This document shows positions 1-8,938 of a stretch of 56,666 bases of DNA, piece after piece; within the stretch, counting starts at the first letter, position 1, and every line of letters begins with the position of its first letter. The translations under genes and the position numbers were made by a program. Origin of the DNA: Deltaproteobacteria bacterium (GTDB lineage Bacteria; Bdellovibrionota_C; UBA2361; SZUA-149; JAITKM01); the NCBI GenBank assembly GCA_031278395.1, contig JAITKM010000013.1:1-56666 (forward strand), read 5' to 3'. Under the pieces are notes generated by a model that had not been told where the DNA came from, did no database searches, and saw nothing but the letters and a program-made list of their open reading frames with translations.

Positions 1-91
1 TGGAATTTTGATGAACTCCATATTTTTGGATTTTGGAGATGGTGAATGCCAAAAAGCATTGCCCATAAATTACGATTTATCACAATTGAGC

Positions 92-198
92 GGTGATGAT
101 TTTTGTTTAATCCTATTGGGCTGTGATAATTTTTTTCTAATCTTTGGCTGTGATGATTTTTGTTTAGTCTTGGGAAGTTGTGATTTTTGTTTATATTT
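92..198. repeat. Degenerate tandem repeat, four units of about 27-30 bp
   Basis: Four imperfect copies of a unit beginning GTGATGATTTTTGTTTA start near 93, 123, 150 and 180. Spacings are 30, 27 and 30 bases, all multiples of three. The plus strand is open from 8 to 280 (90 codons) and would give a Cys/Asp/Phe-rich repeated peptide. The minus strand is also open and would read repeats of the LNKNHH type. Neither frame has a convincing ribosome site or a recognisable domain, so I call only the repeat. A run of nine C residues follows at 229-237. Confidence 0.6.
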
Positions 199-404
199 AA
201 AAGGTAACTACCGGCAATTATTGCATTTCCCCCCCCCTCCCGCAACTTTTAGTAGGGAATTCGTGGAAGTTGTTTTTTAAAAAGTTGTTACTGATTTGTT
301 GTTTAAGATGTAACTTTTTTTGCATAAATTACCCCATTATAATGACCGAGGGGCTATTAAATTAATTATATTTTCTTGTCTAGATATTTTTTCAAGAGCT
401 TTTT

Positions 405-543
405 TCTGTTTTTTTTCTGGTACAGGGTTACTTTTATTTTTATACTTTTTTAGAAATTACAAAATAATTTAGAGAGTTACGTTTGTTTAATGTATGAAAA
501 AACTAATAAATAAAGTAACCCCATACCAGCGAAACCAGCGAAA
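405..543. repeat. Stuttered-end intergenic repeat, copy 1 (complete)
   Basis: The left end GGTACAGGGTTACTTTT is at 419-435 and the right end AAAGTAACCCCATACC is at 512-527. The interior is very AT-rich. Directly outside the right end the 9-mer ACCAGCGAA occurs twice in tandem (525-542). Outside the left end a T-rich CTG unit is also repeated. The interior from about 441 to 513 closely matches 51668-51740, which shows that these are copies of one element and not chance motifs. Confidence 0.75.
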
Positions 544-664
544 TATGATGATTGCTAAAAATATACATTTTGATCGAGATTATAATCGTTAAAAATTTGT
601 CGCTTTTTATATTGACACAAATTCCATAGTAGTCGCTGCACTAGGTGCCAGGAATTATCGTTTT

Positions 665-3358
665 TTAACCTATAATATTTCCTTCCATTATTGAAATATA
701 ACTTCTTAAAGTCGCATTATTTGCCAAGAGATTTTTTTGTTTTTCTTTAACTTCTTGTACAATATTAGCTGGAGCTTTTTGTAAATAATTTTCATTACTC
801 AATGTTTTGTTACAAGTTAATAAAGCTTTTTCATTATCGGCTATTTTCTTAGTCAACATTTTGCTAATTTCTATAATATCAACAATTCCTTCATCCAATT
901 TTATATAAGCGAAACCTACATCAAGTGCTATTGGAATATATCCTGCCAATTGTTTTTTAGGACTCGTTAAGCTTTCTGTAATAAAGGCATTAGCTGTATT
1001 ATTTAAAACAAACTCTAATTCTTGATATTTTTTCAAATTGTCTCTAGCTGAATAGATAGAAATATTTAATTTTGTTTTATATTCTATGCCAAACAAATGT
1101 CTCATTTCTCGTACTTTTGTAACCAAATTCATATTAAGCAACATCGCAGAACAAATATCATTTGCACTAGGCACATCTACTTCTATCCAATTAGTATTAA
1201 GCAAAAATTGTTCGTGCTTAACATCCATAGTTTGTTGTAGTAATTGCCATAACTTTTCCGTCACATACGGTATATACAAGCTAAACATTTTTAATATCTG
1301 CACCATCACATAAACCGCCGTCATCAAAGCTTGTTGCTTGTCTACTAAGTTTTTGGAATGTAAACGCGGTTTAATTATTTCTATAAACCAATCGCAAAAA
1401 TCTCCCCGAAAGAATGCAGATAACTCAACAAAAGCTTGCGATATATTATAGGCTTGCAAATAATTATCATGATTAATAACGCATTGTTTGAGCTTAGCAA
1501 TGATCCATTTGTCTATTGCATTGTCTGATGATTTAAATTTGTCAAAATCAACTAATTTTGTTTCAGCAGTTAGATTAGTTAAGATAAAACGACAAGAATT
1601 CCATAATTTTGTAACTAAAGCTCTCCCTTCTTTATAATCATTATTGCTAATTTTGCAGTCTTGTCTTCCCAATGGATATTTACTAATCACTGTAGCTCTA
1701 ACTGCATCCACTCCAAATTCTTTAAATAAAATTAATGGATCTTGATAATTACCAAGACTTTTAGAAAGCTTACGTCCTTGTTCGTCACGAATTAGTCCAT
1801 GCAAAACCAAAGTTTTAAAAGGTATATTGTCAGTAAATTCTAAAGCCATTACCATCATTCTTGTACACCAGAAGAATAAAATATCTCGACCAGAAAAAAG
1901 AGTTGTCGTCGGAAACCAAAAATCTAATTCTGGAGTTTTCTTTGACCAACCTAAGGTAGAAAAGGGCCACAAGGCAGATGAAAACCACGTATCCAGCACG
2001 TCTGTTTCTTGTCTTAACTTAGTGTGCCCACACTTACTACAAGCTTGTGGTGTATCAATTTCAGCCATGAGATTGTCACATTTTTCGCAGGTATAAACTG
2101 GAATTTGATGTCCCCAAACTAATTGCCTAGAAATGCACCAGTCTCGAATATTATCCACCCAATGAAAGAAATCATTACGTTCAGAATCTGGAATAATTTT
2201 AATTTTTTTTGCTTCAACAGTTAACTTTGCCCGCAAAGCTAGATCTCTCATTTTTAAAAACCACTGTTCTGAAATAAGCGGTTCTATTACGTTATGACAA
2301 CGTTCACACTTAGTAATGTTATTTACATAATTCTCGATTTTTACTAAAAACTTTTGTTGGACTAGATCGTCAACAATAACATTACGAGCCGTCATTATAT
2401 CTAAGCCAATATATTTGGCTGGTGCAGGCTCTATTATTTTTCCATCTTTATTTATAATCGAAATTATTGGGAGATTATGCCGTTTTCCTACTTCATAATC
2501 AGTAAAATCATGCGCTGGCGTTATTTTTACCGCACCAGTTCCAAAATCTAAAGCAACAAAGTTGTCTTTAATAATTGGAATAACCCTATTTGCAAGCGGC
2601 AAAAAACATTTAGTATATTTTAAAGTTTTATATCTTTCATCTTCTGGATTTATTGCTACTGCCACATCACCTAACATGGTTTCGGGACGAGTCGTAGCAA
2701 TGACAACTCCGTCGTCTTGAATATTCTCTTGTTCATCTACAAACGGATATTTGATATACCACAATAATCCACTGTTTTTTTCATGAATTAAATCTTCGTC
2801 AGCAAAAGCTGTTCCGCATCTTGAACACCAACTTACTATTCTCGAACCTTTATAAATCAACCCTTTATTAAAAAGTCTAACAAACGCAGTGCGAACAGCT
2901 AAAGACAAGCCTTCGTCTAATGTAAATCGCTCACGTTCCCAATCACAAGAGAAACCTAATTTTTTAAGCTGAGTTGTAATAATATTCTTGTGATTTAAGG
3001 CAAATTCCCAAATCTTATTTAATAAAGCTTCTCTGGATAGAGTTTCCGGATTTATGCCTTGTTTGTATAAAAATTTTTTAACTACATTCTGAGTAGAAAT
3101 TCCTGCATGATCTGTGCCAGGTATCCACACAGCTGAAAATCCACGCATTCTATGCCAACGCAGATAAGCATCTTGTATAACATTATCTAAGATGTGTCCC
3201 AGATGCAATGTTCCAGTCACATTCGGTGGTGGTATTACAATTGAAAAAGGTTGTTTATTCTTATCTATCTCTGCGTGAAAGACACGACTCTTTTCCCACT
3301 GCTCACTAATCTGAGCTTCAATCTCTTCATGATTAAAATGTATAGGTATTTCTTGCAT
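665..3358 (-). CDS. valS: Valyl-tRNA synthetase
   Basis: Class Ia aminoacyl-tRNA synthetase that charges tRNA-Val in the cytoplasm and edits misactivated threonine. The 897-residue length is normal. The segment at residues 43-55 holds the nucleotide-binding signature ending HLGH. The second signature is present as KLSKS rather than KMSKS. Two Cys-x-x-Cys pairs (CERC, CEKC/CSKC) suggest structural zinc sites, as in many bacterial ValRS. The C-terminus is a Lys-rich coiled coil, the tRNA-binding tail typical of ValRS. The ATG start sits just before the conserved N-terminal helix. It is transcribed alone, and the upstream hairpin at 3405-3446 separates it from the remnant behind it. Confidence 0.97.
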   Translation of the reverse strand: MQEIPIHFNHEEIEAQISEQWEKSRVFHAEIDKNKQPFSIVIPPPNVTGTLHLGHILDNVIQDAYLRWHRMRGFSAVWIPGTDHAGISTQNVVKKFLYKQGINPETLSREALLNKIWEFALNHKNIITTQLKKLGFSCDWERERFTLDEGLSLAVRTAFVRLFNKGLIYKGSRIVSWCSRCGTAFADEDLIHEKNSGLLWYIKYPFVDEQENIQDDGVVIATTRPETMLGDVAVAINPEDERYKTLKYTKCFLPLANRVIPIIKDNFVALDFGTGAVKITPAHDFTDYEVGKRHNLPIISIINKDGKIIEPAPAKYIGLDIMTARNVIVDDLVQQKFLVKIENYVNNITKCERCHNVIEPLISEQWFLKMRDLALRAKLTVEAKKIKIIPDSERNDFFHWVDNIRDWCISRQLVWGHQIPVYTCEKCDNLMAEIDTPQACSKCGHTKLRQETDVLDTWFSSALWPFSTLGWSKKTPELDFWFPTTTLFSGRDILFFWCTRMMVMALEFTDNIPFKTLVLHGLIRDEQGRKLSKSLGNYQDPLILFKEFGVDAVRATVISKYPLGRQDCKISNNDYKEGRALVTKLWNSCRFILTNLTAETKLVDFDKFKSSDNAIDKWIIAKLKQCVINHDNYLQAYNISQAFVELSAFFRGDFCDWFIEIIKPRLHSKNLVDKQQALMTAVYVMVQILKMFSLYIPYVTEKLWQLLQQTMDVKHEQFLLNTNWIEVDVPSANDICSAMLLNMNLVTKVREMRHLFGIEYKTKLNISIYSARDNLKKYQELEFVLNNTANAFITESLTSPKKQLAGYIPIALDVGFAYIKLDEGIVDIIEISKMLTKKIADNEKALLTCNKTLSNENYLQKAPANIVQEVKEKQKNLLANNATLRSYISIMEGNIIG

Positions 3359-3404
3359 TACTATTTCCTTGCGTTTTATTCATTTTAAATTAACTAAGAT
3401 TAAA

Positions 3405-3446
3405 CAAAAAAATTTAACAAAGACATAACTTTGTTAAATTTTTTTG
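3405..3446 (-). terminator. Rho-independent terminator-like hairpin
   Basis: Perfect 13-bp arms AAATTTAACAAAG (3410-3422) and CTTTGTTAAATTT (3429-3441) enclose a 6-base loop, with A/T runs on both sides. On the minus strand it lies after the radical-SAM remnant and before valS, so it would isolate valS from upstream transcription. The stem is AT-rich, and the T-run would also work on the plus strand. Confidence 0.6.
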
Positions 3447-3512
3447 TAGCTTTAATGTGACAATTTGTGTCTTTTGAAATTCAAATATTTTTTTAAATTT
3501 TCATGATAATCA

Positions 3513-3915
3513 TCATTCAAAAATATCAAAAGCCTCCCAACCACTCAATCGGTACAAATTGGACAACGTAGAACATAAAATTAAACTTGAAGTCAAGACA
3601 TCAAACTTAAGAATTCTTTTAATATCGTTTTCATCTAAAATTTCCAGGAGCTCGTAAATATTTTCGATATTATCTTTATGAACTGCACAACTAACTTTTA
3701 GCAAAAGTTGCTTTTATTACTTCGTTCATTGCCAAACCATTAGTAAGTATCTTAGCAATTAAATTATTAGAACGAATTTCTTTTACAAAATCTACAAGAT
3801 CTGTTCCACATAACAGTTCACCTTCTAATAAATGTATTTCCGAATTGGTAACATTAAGCTGTTTTAATAAATTTAAACCTTTTTCTCCAAAATTGATTAA
3901 CCTGAAACGACTTTT
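3513..3915 (-). pseudogene. Radical SAM protein remnant (frameshifted)
   Basis: Two overlapping minus-strand frames together read like the middle of a radical SAM peptide-modifying enzyme. The first (3691-3915) gives LLEGELLCGTDLVDFVKEI, resembling the GGEPLL...DLV region, followed by ILTNG. The second (3513-3704) continues with VSCAVHKDNIENIYELLEIL, resembling the strand and helix after the SAM-binding region. A one-base shift near 3700 separates them, and a stop closes the first frame upstream. The N-terminal CxxxCxxC cluster is absent. I infer a decayed gene. The family assignment rests on motif resemblance only. Confidence 0.55.
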
Positions 3916-3931
3916 TCAACTATTATTATTT

Positions 3932-3961
3932 ATATTCTAGAATTTAGAATTTCTAGAATAT
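3932..3961. repeat. 11-bp inverted repeat between Fic gene and remnant
   Basis: Arms ATATTCTAGAA (3932-3942) and TTCTAGAATAT (3951-3961) are perfect complements with an 8-base loop. The repeat lies just downstream of the Fic gene on the minus strand. It could be a weak terminator or a recombination scar; there is no clear T-run. Confidence 0.4.
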
Positions 3962-4037
3962 CGAGAAAGAATTTATAAATACGACGGCGATCGTCTTGCT
4001 TTGTGCAAATTCATGTCCATTCGTTGGGCAGAAATAG

Positions 4038-4595
4038 TTAAAAATATGTATCTACTGCAAATTTAAACTGGTCAATAAATAATTTTTTAAAATATTGAGT
4101 GTTATTTTGTTCATAAAATAATAAAATTGCCTTTTTGTATTCGTCAACATTTGTATTGCGATATGATAACGGACAATAGTCGTTTGCAAGCAAGACTGCA
4201 TTGGCGAGAATTCGAGATGTTCTTTTATTACCATCTTCAAAGGGGTGAATGTAAGAAATCATTAAAACGCAAATTAATGCTTTTTCTATTGGATTTTCAG
4301 TTTGATTAACAAGCGCTACTAATTGTTCCAGCGCTTCTTTGATTTGTTTGGCATTATCCAGCGGACGATATTTCATGCCAATAATTCCAACTTTGTGATT
4401 ACGAATTCCAGACGTGATATCTAGGTCATTTGTTAGTAATTTGTGCAAATCTTCGATGTGACGTATTGTTGCCCGCGATGTTTTATCAAAATGTTCGGAT
4501 ACAAAATTCTGAATTTCTTGTCGCGAAACAGATTTTTTTAACTGTAAAAAATCTAAAATCGCTTGTTGACGTTCATTTAATTTATTTTGTGCCAT
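4038..4595 (-). CDS. Fic-domain protein with N-terminal winged helix
   Basis: 185 residues. The first 50 or so form a winged-helix-like segment (ERQQAILDFLQ...SRQEIQNFV). A Fic core follows, with the catalytic signature HPFEDGNKRTSR near residue 117. It therefore has the His, the anion-binding Asn-Lys and the Arg needed to transfer AMP or another nucleotide moiety to a protein hydroxyl. The preceding V-x-I-I-G-M-K-Y segment matches the usual flap region. I see no separate antitoxin gene and no obvious inhibitory (S/T)xxxE(G/N) helix. A perfect inverted repeat lies just upstream, a plausible operator for the winged helix. Flanking remnants suggest an accessory stretch that is decaying around this intact gene. 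Confidence 0.88.
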   Translation of the reverse strand: MAQNKLNERQQAILDFLQLKKSVSRQEIQNFVSEHFDKTSRATIRHIEDLHKLLTNDLDITSGIRNHKVGIIGMKYRPLDNAKQIKEALEQLVALVNQTENPIEKALICVLMISYIHPFEDGNKRTSRILANAVLLANDYCPLSYRNTNVDEYKKAILLFYEQNNTQYFKKLFIDQFKFAVDTYF

Positions 4596-4609
4596 TATAT
4601 TTTTCTTTG

Positions 4610-4655
4610 TTGCGTCTCATTTTAAGTTGGTTTCCGTATCAAAAATGAGACGCAA
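4610..4655 (-). promoter_or_regulatory. Perfect 14-bp inverted repeat upstream of fic (candidate operator)
   Basis: TTGCGTCTCATTTT (4610-4623) and AAAATGAGACGCAA (4642-4655) are exact inverted copies separated by 18 bases. The inner edge is 15 bases before the fic start codon, so the repeat covers the leader and promoter region. I infer an operator, possibly read by the Fic protein's own winged helix. An RNA hairpin in the leader is the alternative. Confidence 0.5.
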
Positions 4656-4738
4656 ATATTTTATTTTCTGGCTATATAGTTATTTTGTTTTTAAAATAAT
4701 TAATATTTCTAATATGTTATATTTTATGCTTTTTAAAA

Positions 4739-4961
4739 GTAGCCTACGGACAGGCTGTCGTATTATTAGGTACCAAAAATTATGAAAACTATACAACAAA
4801 TAAGAATCAGAATATTAAATTATATTATTGGCGTGTGTAAAATAAAGGTCAAATGTCAGAAATTGATTTTGTGCTGAATTGTGGAAAAAAATTTAAAGAA
4901 TTGAAGTTAAAAGTGGCAAGATTTTCTCAAGATTGATGATTTAGAAATACTATTTAAATAG
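4739..4961 (+). pseudogene. DUF4143-type AAA ATPase C-terminal remnant
   Basis: The plus-strand frame reads LLGTKNYENYTTNKNQNIKL, then YYWRV, an in-frame stop, NKGQ and SEIDFVLN. It then shifts frame and ends with IDDLEILFK. The YWR...EIDFV signature is the conserved C-terminal part of DUF4143-associated ATPases (normally YWR...EVDFV...EVK). The nucleotide-binding half is missing. The stop, the frameshift and the truncation all indicate decay. The identification rests on this short motif. Confidence 0.5.
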
Positions 4962-4966
4962 AAATT

Positions 4967-5179
4967 ATGGTTAATAAAATAATTTATCTTACTTTTGTTC
5001 TTTTCTTTTATTGCGCTTGTGTTCGCGTCAAGGATGACTATATCAATAACAATTTGGTCTACCATAATGTAACTTTAAAAGCTGCAGTGGAGAGGATTGA
5101 AGAGTATAAACTAGCAACTCAAAAGGAGCTTGAGGAAATAAAGTTACTTAGTTCTCAGGTAAAGGAAGACTTAAAATAA
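4967..5179 (+). CDS. Small membrane-anchored or exported protein, unknown
   Basis: 70 residues with a hydrophobic N-terminus (IIYLTFVLFFYCACV) and a charged helical tail predicted to form a short coiled coil. A Cys near residue 18 could be a lipidation site, but the lipobox is not canonical. The stop is three bases before the next start, so the two genes are probably co-transcribed and may act together at the envelope. I do not recognise a family. Confidence 0.5.
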   Translation: MVNKIIYLTFVLFFYCACVRVKDDYINNNLVYHNVTLKAAVERIEEYKLATQKELEEIKLLSSQVKEDLK

Positions 5180-5182
5180 TCT

Positions 5183-5965
5183 ATGAAAAATTTTGTTCGT
5201 TTTTTTCTTATTAGTAGTTTTGTGATTTTATGCTCGTTAAGTTTGGCTTTTGCTCAAGCTACTAAGCCTACATATGGTCGCACGCCAGATGGTAGCGCTT
5301 ATCGAATTGCTAAAGATGGCACGATTTTAATGGATCAAGTTGCGGAGTTAGAATTAACTGTTAATGAGTTACGCAATGATTTGATAGAAACTCAAAACGA
5401 GTTAAACGAGAAAACTAAATTAGTTCAAACTTTACAGAAGAAAATAGCCAGTCAAAGCTCTACTGAGCAAGTCCCTTATTATTCGTCTACTAATCTGTGT
5501 GCTAAGGAAAAGTCTGAGCTTGCGCGCCTGAAACAGGAATTAGTAAAATTAAAAGATGAATTAAAGATTACTAAAAGCTCATTAGCTTTTATTCAACATC
5601 AACGAGATAACGAAACGCAAAATAATGATTTTTTGTGGGGCGCTGAACCTAATAGAGCAGTAAAGACAAAAGCTAGTGGTAGTTTAAATCCATCTGCTGA
5701 AGCTGGGCTAACTAAGTCTATAACTAGAGTTGAGGCGTTAAGTAGTAAGCGTGATAAGTTGTTGGAAAAGCTAACCAAGGCAGGTAAAACTTTTGAAGTT
5801 AAAGAATTAGTTGCGACTAGTGGTAATGATTTTGAAAATCTTAAAACCAGAACAGTTAGTTCTAAGAAATCTTTGGACGAAGTAGAGTTAATTAGCCAAG
5901 ACCTTTCGGAAATTGAAAATATTTTAAAAGAAGATATTTCATTTTTACGCCGCATGTTAAAATGA
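5183..5965 (+). CDS. Secreted coiled-coil protein, unknown function
   Basis: 260 residues. A clear Sec signal peptide ends at ...LSLAFA (about residue 25). A short conserved-looking segment (PTYGRTPDGSAYRIAKDG) follows, then a long heptad-rich coiled coil (about 50-110), and more helical segments reach the C-terminus. No enzyme motif is visible. It follows the 70-residue gene with a 3-base gap and is likely its operon partner in the periplasm. Confidence 0.75.
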   Translation: MKNFVRFFLISSFVILCSLSLAFAQATKPTYGRTPDGSAYRIAKDGTILMDQVAELELTVNELRNDLIETQNELNEKTKLVQTLQKKIASQSSTEQVPYYSSTNLCAKEKSELARLKQELVKLKDELKITKSSLAFIQHQRDNETQNNDFLWGAEPNRAVKTKASGSLNPSAEAGLTKSITRVEALSSKRDKLLEKLTKAGKTFEVKELVATSGNDFENLKTRTVSSKKSLDEVELISQDLSEIENILKEDISFLRRMLK

Positions 5966-6122
5966 AACAAATACAAGGTAGAGGCGCCCCTACAATATTT
6001 GACTATAGTAGTGTGAAATATTTTTGTTAAAAGTAACGATAGAGGCTGGGTAGGGATTTGTAGTTACTCTTTTTATTGGAGCTAAAGGGTTACAATAATA
6101 TAACGAACAACGAAAGTTATTT

Positions 6123-6368
6123 ATGAATATTCAAAAACTAAGCGCAGTAGCGCTGAAATATGATGATTCTATAGATGATGCACCTCTGATTGCCGCGCAA
6201 GGGCAATTATTAGTTGCCAAAGAAATGAAAGCTATTGCCAGACGTTACGGAATTCCAATTTGCACAAATGAAGAGCTAACAGAAAATTTGCAACAGTTGC
6301 AATGTAATCAAAATATTCCACAATCCCTATACTTAGAAGTCGCCAAAATTTTCGCCCCCAAAAAATAA
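6123..6368 (+). CDS. Stand-alone FlhB/YscU C-terminal-domain protein
   Basis: 81 residues matching the cytoplasmic C-terminal domain of the type III export switch FlhB/YscU. AVALKYD is followed by AP...AAQGQLLVAKEMKAIA, then YGIPICTNEELTENL and IPQSLYLEVAKIF. The membrane domain is absent. So is the NPTH autocleavage motif that precedes this region in full FlhB. No flagellar or type III secretion gene is near. Such solo domains are known in bacteria with flagella; here its role is open. A weak hairpin plus T-run (6410-6427) follows. Confidence 0.8.
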   Translation: MNIQKLSAVALKYDDSIDDAPLIAAQGQLLVAKEMKAIARRYGIPICTNEELTENLQQLQCNQNIPQSLYLEVAKIFAPKK

Positions 6369-6505
6369 GTCCTGAAAGTTTAACACCCAATAAAAACAGC
6401 CAGATCAAGGAATTTGTATCCTTTTTGAAAGTTGATACATCAAAAGGAGAGATTTTTTATATTAATTATCTTTTATCCAATTATTTTTTTAAAAGGTGAA
6501 CGAAT

Positions 6506-6745
6506 ATGTTAACAATAAGTGTAAATGGAACTGAACTTGTGTTTAATCATGAACATGTCAAAAACATTAATGAATTAATTGAGTTTGTCAATGAAGGCGT
6601 AGCTCAACATAATCATTCAGTTTTTAGCGTTAAAAAAGGTGAGCAAGATTTAACTGAATTAGATTGGAGCATGCCGCTTCTTGATCATGAAGATACAACA
6701 CTGGCTATTTTGACTAGCGAGAAATTAACTGCGTCAGAATTATAA
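6506..6745 (+). CDS. Small conserved-looking acidic protein, unknown
   Basis: 79 residues, acidic and without a signal peptide. It starts with a beta-strand-like MLTISVNGTEL and ends with a strand-rich segment (TTLAILTSEK). The size and pattern are compatible with a beta-grasp fold of the ThiS/ubiquitin type, but it lacks the Gly-Gly tail of sulfur carriers. A purine-rich ribosome site (AAAAGGTGAA) precedes the ATG. I do not recognise a family. Confidence 0.65.
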   Translation: MLTISVNGTELVFNHEHVKNINELIEFVNEGVAQHNHSVFSVKKGEQDLTELDWSMPLLDHEDTTLAILTSEKLTASEL

Positions 6746-6765
6746 GGGATTACTTCCTCCGTATA

Positions 6766-8439
6766 TTATCCCTGCATTAACTCTTGCGCAATTTCTCGAA
6801 ACTTTTCCGTAATGTTTTTGCCTGCCAGTAGATGCGCAATTTCTTCAATCCGCGCAGGACGATCTAGTTGGTTAATGTGAACAATAGTTTTTTCTGTTTT
6901 ACTAGATTTTTGTATTTCCTTTGTAATTACGTAATGTGTGTCAGCTAAAGCTGCAATTTGTGGAGAGTGGGTGATTAATAAAACTTGCGTCGTCTTGGAA
7001 ATAGTTTTTAATTTTTCACCGACTACAGTCGCAACCGCTCCACTAATCCCAGTATCAACTTCGTCAAAGATTTGCAAAATTGTTGCGTATTTCTCATTTA
7101 AAATAGTTTTTAAGGTTAGCAAAATACGGGATAATTCTCCGCCAGAAGCAACTTTATTTAACCCCCTAAATGGCTCACCAGGATTAGCAGCCAACATAAA
7201 CTCAATTACATCAGCGCCAAAACTTGAAAGCTCAACCTCTTGAAAGTCAATTTTAAACTTAGCCTTTTTCATATTTAAGCGATTCAACTCTGTTTCAACT
7301 TTTTGTTCCAAAACTTTAGCGCTAGCTTTGCGCCTTTGAGAGAGTTTCGCTGCCAATTTTTCAAGCTCTTTTTGAGTTAGTAAAAATTTCTTTTCAAGCT
7401 TTTCAATATCAAACTCACCGGCTTCAAATTCAACTAACTCTGCCTGAATTTTCTGATAATATTCTATTAACTCTGGAATACTTTTGTGGTATTTTCTTTC
7501 AAGTCTTGCAATTTCAGCAAGACGCTCGCGCAGACTTTCCAACTGCTCCGGATTTGCCTCAAGATTATTCAGATATTGCTCCAAACTAAAATTAATTTCC
7601 CGAATTTGTTGATAGGTTGAATCAATTAATTTATAAAATTCCTCTAAATTTTTGTCTTTTTTACTAGCATTTTCCAACAATTGCCTAAGTCGTACCAGTG
7701 AAAGCAACACGCCATGTTCGTCTGCATCAATTAATGTTAAGCTTTCGTTTATTGTATTGCAGATAAACTCAACATTTTGTAATTTACTAATTTGCGCTTC
7801 AAGTTTTTCTCGTTCACCTAATTCTAAACCAACTTGCTTTAATTCTTCTCTTTCAAAGCTGAGACGACGAAAATATTCCATCTTTTCACTAGCTTCTTTT
7901 TTAAAATCATCCAGTGTTTTTTTAGCTTTGGAATATTCTAAATATGCTGCCTTGACTACGCTCAACAACTCCCCAAATTCGCCATAATTGTCTAGTAATC
8001 TTCTGTGCTGGCTGTGGTCTAATAAAGATTGCTGCTGGTGTTGTCCAGTAATATCAAACAAAAAAACAGAGATTTTTTGTAAAGTTGCCAGCGGGACAAG
8101 ACTGGAATTTAAATAGGCTTTGCCTTTTCCATTGTCTTCAACAATTCTACGAATAATAATTTCTTCGTCTTCTAAGAGTTCAGCTAACTCGTCTGCTACT
8201 TCAATAATTGCTTGTTTGTTTTCGGGCGTAATATTAAATAAACCTTCAATCTCACAGCGGGCTTGACCATGCCGAATAATATCTGATGTGGAACGCAGAC
8301 CGCCTAATAAAGCAATCGCTTTCAAAATAATAGACTTACCTGCACCAGTCTCACCAGTGATGATATTTAAGCCGGAGTTAAATTCAACCTCAAGTTGTTC
8401 TACAATGGCTAAGTTTTTTATTTTAAGTAAGGATAACAT
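6766..8439 (-). CDS. recN: DNA repair protein RecN
   Basis: 557 residues, full length. This SMC-like ATPase acts in double-strand-break repair. The Walker A motif GETGAGKS is at residues 29-36. A long central coiled-coil region (about 150-370) follows. The C-terminal half has the ABC signature region GGELSRILLTLK and Walker B FDEVDTGISG. RecN is a single-copy housekeeping protein in most bacteria. No SOS-type operator is obvious upstream. It lies in the same direction as nuoA, with a 52-base gap. Confidence 0.96.
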   Translation of the reverse strand: MLSLLKIKNLAIVEQLEVEFNSGLNIITGETGAGKSIILKAIALLGGLRSTSDIIRHGQARCEIEGLFNITPENKQAIIEVADELAELLEDEEIIIRRIVEDNGKGKAYLNSSLVPLATLQKISVFLFDITGQHQQQSLLDHSQHRRLLDNYGEFGELLSVVKAAYLEYSKAKKTLDDFKKEASEKMEYFRRLSFEREELKQVGLELGEREKLEAQISKLQNVEFICNTINESLTLIDADEHGVLLSLVRLRQLLENASKKDKNLEEFYKLIDSTYQQIREINFSLEQYLNNLEANPEQLESLRERLAEIARLERKYHKSIPELIEYYQKIQAELVEFEAGEFDIEKLEKKFLLTQKELEKLAAKLSQRRKASAKVLEQKVETELNRLNMKKAKFKIDFQEVELSSFGADVIEFMLAANPGEPFRGLNKVASGGELSRILLTLKTILNEKYATILQIFDEVDTGISGAVATVVGEKLKTISKTTQVLLITHSPQIAALADTHYVITKEIQKSSKTEKTIVHINQLDRPARIEEIAHLLAGKNITEKFREIAQELMQG

Positions 8440-8491
8440 GTTAATTCAGCTTTAAAAATAGGTTGCTAAGGGAGAGGATTTTTTTCTACTC

Positions 8492-8938
8492 TTATTTAAG
8501 CCAATCCAATACGCCACGTTTCCAAATATACAAAAGACTTATTTCAACCAGGCTGACAAATAAAAATATTGCTACAAATCCCTGCTGACCTAAAACCTCC
8601 ACATTAACTGCATATGGATAAATTAGCGCCAGTTCAACATCGAACAGCGCAAAAACCACGGCAACTAGATAAAACTTAATATTTAAGCGCTGCCCAGTTT
8701 GGTTAGTTCCAAGAGTTCCGCACTCAAAAGCGGTCTGTTTAACTGAATTTGTTTTTGAAGATTTAAAAAAGAAACTCAAGGGGTGGCGAGTTGTTTTAGC
8801 AAAAACTAGATTGAAAAAATATAAACATAAAGGCAAAAGCAGATTTTTAAAAGTTGCCATAAAAACTACAATGCCTAGGCAGACAAGAGTAGTAATTAGT
8901 AAGGCTAAGTAAGGGGTGTCATTTAATTCAGGATTCAT
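8492..8938 (-). CDS. nuoA: NADH-quinone oxidoreductase subunit A
   Basis: 148 residues with three hydrophobic segments. The family signature (ECG...RLNIKFYLVAVVFALFDVE) lies near residues 71-102 and includes the conserved Glu. NuoA is a small membrane subunit at the arm junction of respiratory complex I. It usually leads a nuoA-N operon, but here no other nuo gene is adjacent. The upstream gene overlaps its start by four bases (ATGA), so translation of the pair is likely coupled. The other complex I genes must lie elsewhere if the enzyme is functional. Confidence 0.93.
   Translation of the reverse strand: MNPELNDTPYLALLITTLVCLGIVVFMATFKNLLLPLCLYFFNLVFAKTTRHPLSFFFKSSKTNSVKQTAFECGTLGTNQTGQRLNIKFYLVAVVFALFDVELALIYPYAVNVEVLGQQGFVAIFLFVSLVEISLLYIWKRGVLDWLK

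Noticed and set aside
5599-5976. 125-codon minus-strand frame opposite the coiled-coil gene
   Set aside because: It is a shadow of the signal-peptide coiled-coil protein, whose plus-strand frame has clear features.
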